The position numbers and the translations under genes were made by a program. The notes under the pieces were generated by a model, which searched no databases, was not told the DNA's origin, and was given only the letters and a program-made list of their open reading frames with translations. This document shows positions 59,473 through 64,000 of a DNA stretch of 64,000 nt, piece after piece; position 1 is the first letter of the stretch, and every line of letters starts with the position of its first letter. Origin of the DNA: Adiantum capillus-veneris (lineage: Eukaryota; Streptophyta; Polypodiopsida; Polypodiales; Pteridaceae); assembly GCA_014529385.2 (NCBI GenBank), contig CM043959.1, forward strand, positions 64,431,753-64,495,752. The letters are read 5' to 3'.

Positions 59473-60345
59473 GTGGGAGTTATGGCGAAGGAAGGGAAGC
59501 TCAAGATTGAGAACAACGGCAAAAACTACCAGCATTGGAAGATGCAGATTGAAGACTATCTCTACCAGAAGGACCTCTATTTGCCACTAGGCGGTCTTAT
59601 GAAGAAGCCCACAACAATGGCAGATGAAGCATGGATTGTCCTTGATCGAAAGGCACTGGGAACAATCCGGTTAAGCTTGGCATCAACGGTGGCCTTCAAT
59701 GTTTCGGAGATGAAGACCACGGAGGACTTGATGAAGTCACTTGACGACTTCTACGAGAAACCATCAGCATCCAATAAGGTATTTCTCATGAAGTGCTTGT
59801 TCAATCTAAAGATGGTAGAGAATGGTTCAGTTGCAGAACACCTAAATGACTTTAACACAAACATAAGTCAACTTCGATCGGTGAAAATCAATTTCGATGA
59901 CGAAGTGCGAGCTCTCCTTATACTATCATCTCTACCAGATAGTTGGGACAGCCTTGTAATGGCTGTAAGTAATTCTATCTCTGGCACAAATACTCTTAAG
60001 TTTGATGATGTTGTGGGTGTTCTCCTAAGCAAGGAAATGCAAAGGAGAAGCACAGGAGAATCATCAAGTGCTGCACTCTCAGTGGAAACAAGAGGAAGGC
60101 CTAAGGAGAGGTTCAAAAACCAAAAGGGTCATGATCGCTCAAGGCGGAGCAAGTCACACACTAAGTCAGTTTTTGAATGTTGGAACTGTGGTGGCAAGAA
60201 GGGCCATGTCAAGAAGGATTGCTGGTCCAAGAAGAAGAAGGAGACAGAGTCTCAAGACAACAAGCCAACATCGGAGGCCAATGTGGCAGGTAAAGTAGAG
60301 CAAGATGCTCTAATTCTCTCATTAGACAATGTGTCTAATTCCTAG
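59473..60345 (+). CDS. Copia Gag (290 aa), open frame
   Basis: Starts at MGVMAKEGKLKIENN; a second Met (MAKEGK, 59482) is the likelier Gag start, 73 nt behind the last cysteine-free leader stop. Domains: gag N-terminal (NYQHWKMQIEDYLYQKDLY, residues ~18-37), UBN2 core (LMKCLFNLKMVENGSVAEHL, ILSSLPDSWDSLVMAVS), basic linker, then a zinc knuckle CWNCGGKKGHVKKDC near residues 235-250. The knuckle is C-x2-C-x5-H-x4-C, one residue longer than the usual C-x2-C-x4-H-x4-C. The frame is uninterrupted until a TAG at 60343 that sits where a Trp normally leads into the protease, so Gag could still be made while Pol could not. Confidence 0.85.
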   Translation: MGVMAKEGKLKIENNGKNYQHWKMQIEDYLYQKDLYLPLGGLMKKPTTMADEAWIVLDRKALGTIRLSLASTVAFNVSEMKTTEDLMKSLDDFYEKPSASNKVFLMKCLFNLKMVENGSVAEHLNDFNTNISQLRSVKINFDDEVRALLILSSLPDSWDSLVMAVSNSISGTNTLKFDDVVGVLLSKEMQRRSTGESSSAALSVETRGRPKERFKNQKGHDRSRRSKSHTKSVFECWNCGGKKGHVKKDCWSKKKKETESQDNKPTSEANVAGKVEQDALILSLDNVSNS

Positions 60346-61771
60346 ATAGTAGATTCCAGGGCTTCATTCCATGCGACACCACACAAGCAACATTTCCAAG
60401 ATTACACCAAAGGTAATTTTGGGTATGTATACTTGGGAGATGATGAAGCTTGTGAGATTGTCGGCAAAGGTACAATTTCTGTCAAAACTGCTAACGGAAA
60501 TGAATGGAAGCTTAAAGATGTTAGGTATGTTCCTTCTCTTTGTAAAAATTTGATCTCTACAGGAAAATTGGACGATGAAGTTCACAACATTGCATTCAGA
60601 AACAAACGGTGGAAGATCTCAAAAGGCTCTTTGGTGGTTGCCAAGGGAGAAAAGGTGCTTGTGTACTATCAGCACGCAACCTTCAACTTGTGCAACAACT
60701 ACAGAAGTTGACAGTGCGGTGTGGCATTACCGGCTTGGGCATATGAGTGCCAAAGGAATGCAAATCCTTCAAACGAAGAAGGTTCTACCAGGTTTGAAAG
60801 AAGTGGACTTAGAGTTATGTGAAGATTGTGTTTATGGTAAACAAAAGAGGGTAAAATTTCAAAAATCAGGAAATGAAAGAAAAAATAAAAAACTTGAGTT
60901 GGTTCATTCTGATGTTTGGGGTCGTGCAAGTACACCATCACTTGGCGGCTCATTGTACTATGTAACATTCATAGACGATGCGACTAGAAAAACATGGGTT
61001 TATATCATGAAGAATAAGTCCGATGTATTTTCCATATTTCAAAGGTGGAAAGCCTTTGTGGAGAATGAAACAAGTTCCAAGGTTAAATGCCTCAGATCCG
61101 AAATGGAGGTGAATATTGCAGCCAAGATTTTGAAAGCTTTTGTGCTAGCAATGGCATTCGGAGGCAAAGGACAACCCCAAGGACACCTCAACAAAATGGG
61201 ATTTTGGAAAGGATGAACATGACAATCATGGAGCAAGCACCAAGCACGTGACTACATGCAAGCCTACCGCTTGAGCTTTGGGCGGAAGCTGTAAGTATGT
61301 TTGTGTACTTAATCAACCGGTCACCCTCAACGGCATTGGATGGGGGAGTTCCAGAAGAGGCATGGACAGGTAAACTGGTGAATTATGCATTTCTCAAAGT
61401 GTTTGGGTGTGAGGCTTTTGTGCACATAGATAGAAGCCTAAGATCAAAGTTAGATGCAAAGTCCAAAAAGTGTTTCTTCATTGGTTATGAAGAAGGTGAC
61501 TTTGGGTATCGCCAATGGAATCCTGAAGATGGTAAAATCTAAAGGAGTAGGGATGTAATTTTTAACGAACAAAATATGTACAAAGATTACTTGGAAAGAA
61601 AAACAAAAGAAACAGGTGATGAGTACATGGAGCTTGAGGACGGTGAAGACTCAAGGACTGCAAACGGTGACAATGTGCAACAACGTCAACCAAATGAGGA
61701 GCCTCAACCTATTCCCCAAAGATCTACAAGAGCAAGTAAACCTCCAAAAATTTTTGTTCCTTCCTTCAACC
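60346..61771 (+). pseudogene. Copia protease and integrase
   Basis: Protease: IVDSRASFHATP has Arg for the Gly of D-S-G-A, so it is inactive; then VRYVPSLCKNLISTGKL. After a frameshift: VWHYRLGHMSAKGMQ and LCEDCVYGKQKRVKF (pre-integrase zinc motif), LELVHSDVWG, YYVTFIDDATRKTWVY (first catalytic Asp of the core), a frameshift at the D-N-G-G-E-Y site (61100), [11 protein letters not shown], then FVYLINRSPSTAL, LKVFGCEAFVHIDR and FIGYEEGDFGYR. The linker RSTRASKPPKIFVPSFNL reaches the break. RT and RNase H are absent. Confidence 0.88.
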
Positions 61772-61963
61772 TGAAGGAGTACGAGCGGAAGTGCGACGCG
61801 AGAGAGAGTGCGAGAAGAAGAGCACAACGATATGGTGAACTCGCTCTACTGTAATGTGTAGAGCATAGTGAGTTCTTATTAGGTTTTTACAAAAGAATAT
61901 GTGTACATACCTGGCGGCCCGCCCACTTACGTGGGCGACCAGATTGGGCTTTATACCCCAACA
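61772..61963 (-). repeat. 3' LTR of the minus-strand Copia (end approximate)
   Basis: Begins TGTTGGGGTATAAAGCCC (TATAAAG included) and continues to a CT/CG-rich end. The start is fixed by the purine tract; the end could be 61850 or 61772. Confidence 0.6.
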
Positions 61964-61977
61964 ACCTCCCACTTAAA
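61964..61977 (-). other. Polypurine tract
   Basis: AAGTGGGAGGT on the minus strand directly before the TGTTGGGG LTR start; primes plus-strand DNA synthesis. Confidence 0.75.
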
Positions 61978-62052
61978 GTCCAATGTGGTACTTTAAGTGT
62001 GAGAGAAGCTACTATACAAGCTAATATACAAGAGATGTAGAGAAGTGATGTA

Positions 62053-63528
62053 CTACCCTACACCTAACTGCTTGCGAAAATGCGCAAAGCTCTCTGAGGG
62101 AAGTCCTTTTGTAAGTAGATCAGCAGGATTTTCTGTGGTGTGAACTTTGACAAGCTGAAGTTGCTTATCCTCGAGCATTTCCCTGATGAAATGATACTTC
62201 ACATCCACATGCTTTGTCTTTGAGTGATAAACTGGATTAAGAGCCAATTGTATAGCACTTTGACTATCACAATATAACACAGGCATCTCTTCTTTGATTC
62301 CCAAATCTGTTACTAGTGGATTAAGCCAAATTTATTCTTTGCATGCCTCTGATGCTACAACATATTCAGCCTCTGTAGTAGACTGAGTAACACAATCTTG
62401 TAATCTAGAACGCCATGATACTGCTCCACCAGCCAATGTAAAGACATACCCTGACGTAGACCTTTGGGTGTCTAAGTCACCTGCATAATCTGAGTCTGTA
62501 AAACCCTTTACACTTAGCTCCTGACTCCCATAGCATATACGCATACTCTTTGTAGCTTTCAGGTATCTCAATATTCCTTTCACTGCCTCCCAATGTTTCT
62601 TGCCTGGGTTTGACATGTATCGACTTACTACTCCCACTGCAAATGCAATGTCTGGGCGAGTAGCAATCATTGCATACATCAAACTACCCACTGCAGACGC
62701 ATATGGAATCTTATCCATTTCAGCCTTTTCTTCCTCAGACACAGGACAATCTTGTTTGCTAAGTTTCACATATGGTGGCAATGGAACACTCAGTTCCTTT
62801 CCCTTCTCCATATTGAAACATTGCAAAATCAACTTCTTTGATCTGTCTCTCTCAATGCGCATACTAAGTATATGACTTGCCTCACCCATGTCTTTCATGT
62901 CAAACGATTTTGCCATCTTTGACTTCAAAGCTGAAATTTCTTCCAAGTGCTTGCCAGCAATCAACATGTCATATACATACAAAATAAGGATCAGCCAAAT
63001 ACCATCCTTAGCCTTCTTTGTATATAGATAGTGATCGAACTCACTACGTTTGTAGCCTTGAGAAAGCATAAACTTGTGGAATTTATGGTACCATGCCCTC
63101 GGTGATTGTTTTAAGCCATAAAGACTCTTTAACAACTGGCATACCCAATCTTCCTTGCCTTTCTCAACAAACCCTTCTGGCTGTTGCATGTAAATTTCCA
63201 CATCTAAATCACCATGCAAGAACGCTGTCTTGACATCCATTTGGTGCAACACCAAATCTAATATGGCAACCAATGCGAGAAAGCATCTCAATGTAGTCAT
63301 CTTGACCACCGGAGAGAAGACTTCATCAAAGTCAATGCCTTGTTCTTGCTTAAAGCCCTTGGCAACAAGCCTTGCTTTGTACTTTGGCTGACTATCATGA
63401 GCGGTGATCTTATACCTGTAAACCCATTTACAAGGTAGAGCCTTTTTGCCCTGTGGTAATTTAACTAGCTTCCATGTCTTGTTTTTATGTAGAGCTGTCA
63501 TCTCTGACTGCATGGCCAATTGTAACAT
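62053..63528 (-). pseudogene. Copia RT and RNase H, one stop, mutated active site
   Basis: Continuous frame apart from a single TAA (62332-62334). RT: LHKNKTWKLVKLPQGKKALP, YKARLVAKGFKQEQGIDFDE, MDVKTAFLHGDLDVEIYM, CQLLKSLYGLKQSPRAWY. The catalytic box reads LYVYDMLIAG where Copia RTs have YVDDM, so the first Asp is Tyr. Then SVGSLMYAM-like ASAVGSLMYAMIATRPDIAF, GFTDSDYAGD (RNase H first Asp), STSGYVFTLAGGAVSW, TTEAEYVV, CDSQSAIQLALNPVYH and AHFRKQLGV. It is the best-preserved pol here, yet catalytically dead. Confidence 0.92.
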
Positions 63529-64000
63529 GAAGGCTCATTGCAATCAGTCAACATGACATAGTTCATAGATGGAACAAACCTATCAGGAGGTCGTGTGACA
63601 CGTCCAGATCTACGCACAATAGGTGGCTCAGGCTCAGCCACAACCTGTGGTTCCACTCTATCCTGTCCTTGCTCCTCTTGAGCCCTGACATTTTGTCTTG
63701 CACGTGCAGGTCCATCTTCTTGGAAGACAACTCTTCTAATCTCCTCAACCCCCTCTGGTTTAGAATGATATTTGGATTCATTAAAGTGAACATCATTGCT
63801 GCAGACAACCTTTCTGGATTCGGGATCCCAAAGTCTGTACCCCATCTCACCAGAATTACCATAGCCTAGAAAGATGCACTTTCTACTCTTTGGCTCAAGT
63901 TTGTTCCTAAATTCCTTTGGAACGTGAGTATATGTCTCACAGCCAAAGACTCTGAGATGCTTGTATGAGGGCATTTTGCCTGACCATACCATCTCTGGCA
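63498..64000 (-). pseudogene. Copia integrase C-terminal part (partial)
   Basis: KHLRVFGCETYTHVPKEF, LEPKSRKCIFLGYG and MGYRLWDPESRKVV are the Copia integrase tail, followed by a Glu/Gln-rich linker and RRSGRVTRPPDRFVPSMNYV leading into RT. A one-base frame change near 63525 separates it from the RT frame. The N-terminal part is outside the window. Confidence 0.85.

Larger units (their letters stand above)
58631..61771 (+). mobile_element. Plus-strand Copia (LTR, gag, protease, integrase)
   Basis: LTR-like region from TGTTAAGTATGG (58631) to about 59417, with TATAAAA at 59088-59094, then the primer site TGGTATTAGAGC (59419-59430), gag, protease and integrase. It breaks off at about 61771 inside the integrase-RT linker, where another element's LTR begins. 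Both ends sit in other retroelements (RT of the Gypsy on the left). Confidence 0.8.
61772..64000 (-). mobile_element. Minus-strand Copia, nearly uninterrupted, runs off the window
   Basis: From the right edge on the minus strand: integrase tail, RT, RNase H, purine tract (complement of ~61964-61977), and 3' LTR starting TGTTGGGG at 61963. gag, protease, integrase core and 5' LTR lie beyond 64000. The LTR's far end is taken as about 61772 (TG...CA), which would place the insertion in the linker of the plus-strand Copia. Confidence 0.85.

Overview
This is a nuclear segment of a vascular land plant. The one intact host gene is a nuclear-type chloroplast phosphoribulokinase with a transit peptide and four GT-AG introns. 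Almost everything else is nested, decayed LTR retrotransposons. The gag/pol lineages fit any tracheophyte. One Gypsy gag (about 36 kb) resembles the Tcn1/sushi-like type I associate with non-seed plants, which is only a weak lineage hint. I saw no tRNA, rRNA or CRISPR array; tRNA-like strings are retrotransposon primer-binding sites.

Layout. 0-5.1 kb: an LRR receptor fragment at the left edge, a stretch with nothing recognisable, a decayed minus-strand Copia gag, a long GA microsatellite and small tandem repeats. 5.1-30.0 kb: a giant (~24.8 kb) non-autonomous Gypsy-like element with ~0.95 kb LTRs. Its interior is present twice as [palindromic ~280 bp repeat array - gag - (protease) - acidic/basic 3' ORFs - tail]. 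A separate 5.6 kb element with 172 bp LTRs sits inside the first block, and the empty site can be read in the second block. 30.0-33.0 kb: a minus-strand Gypsy broken in its reverse transcriptase exactly at the end of the giant element. 34.9-37.7 kb: a plus-strand Gypsy (LTR, gag, protease) joined to a Copia protease fragment. 39.6-43.9 kb: a plus-strand Copia split by a 1.76 kb non-autonomous LTR element carrying an intronless piece of a malate dehydrogenase coding sequence. 44.7-45.6 kb: a 496 bp tandem duplication. 45.9-48.6 kb: the PRK gene and promoter, minus strand. 49.9-53.1 kb: an LTR fragment, a minus-strand Copia, and another LTR. 54.4-58.6 kb: a minus-strand Gypsy with RT end, RNase H, integrase and then a retropepsin. 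58.6-61.8 kb: a plus-strand Copia. 61.8-64.0 kb: a nearly uninterrupted minus-strand Copia running off the window.

The only host function I can support is the Calvin-Benson step catalysed by PRK (ribulose-5-phosphate + ATP to RuBP), with all four redox cysteines kept. The most unusual items are the retrotransposon that captured a malate dehydrogenase fragment, the palindromic arrays of the duplicated giant element, and the protease lying downstream of integrase. All retroelement proteins except parts of the last Copia carry stops or frameshifts, so most insertions look old.
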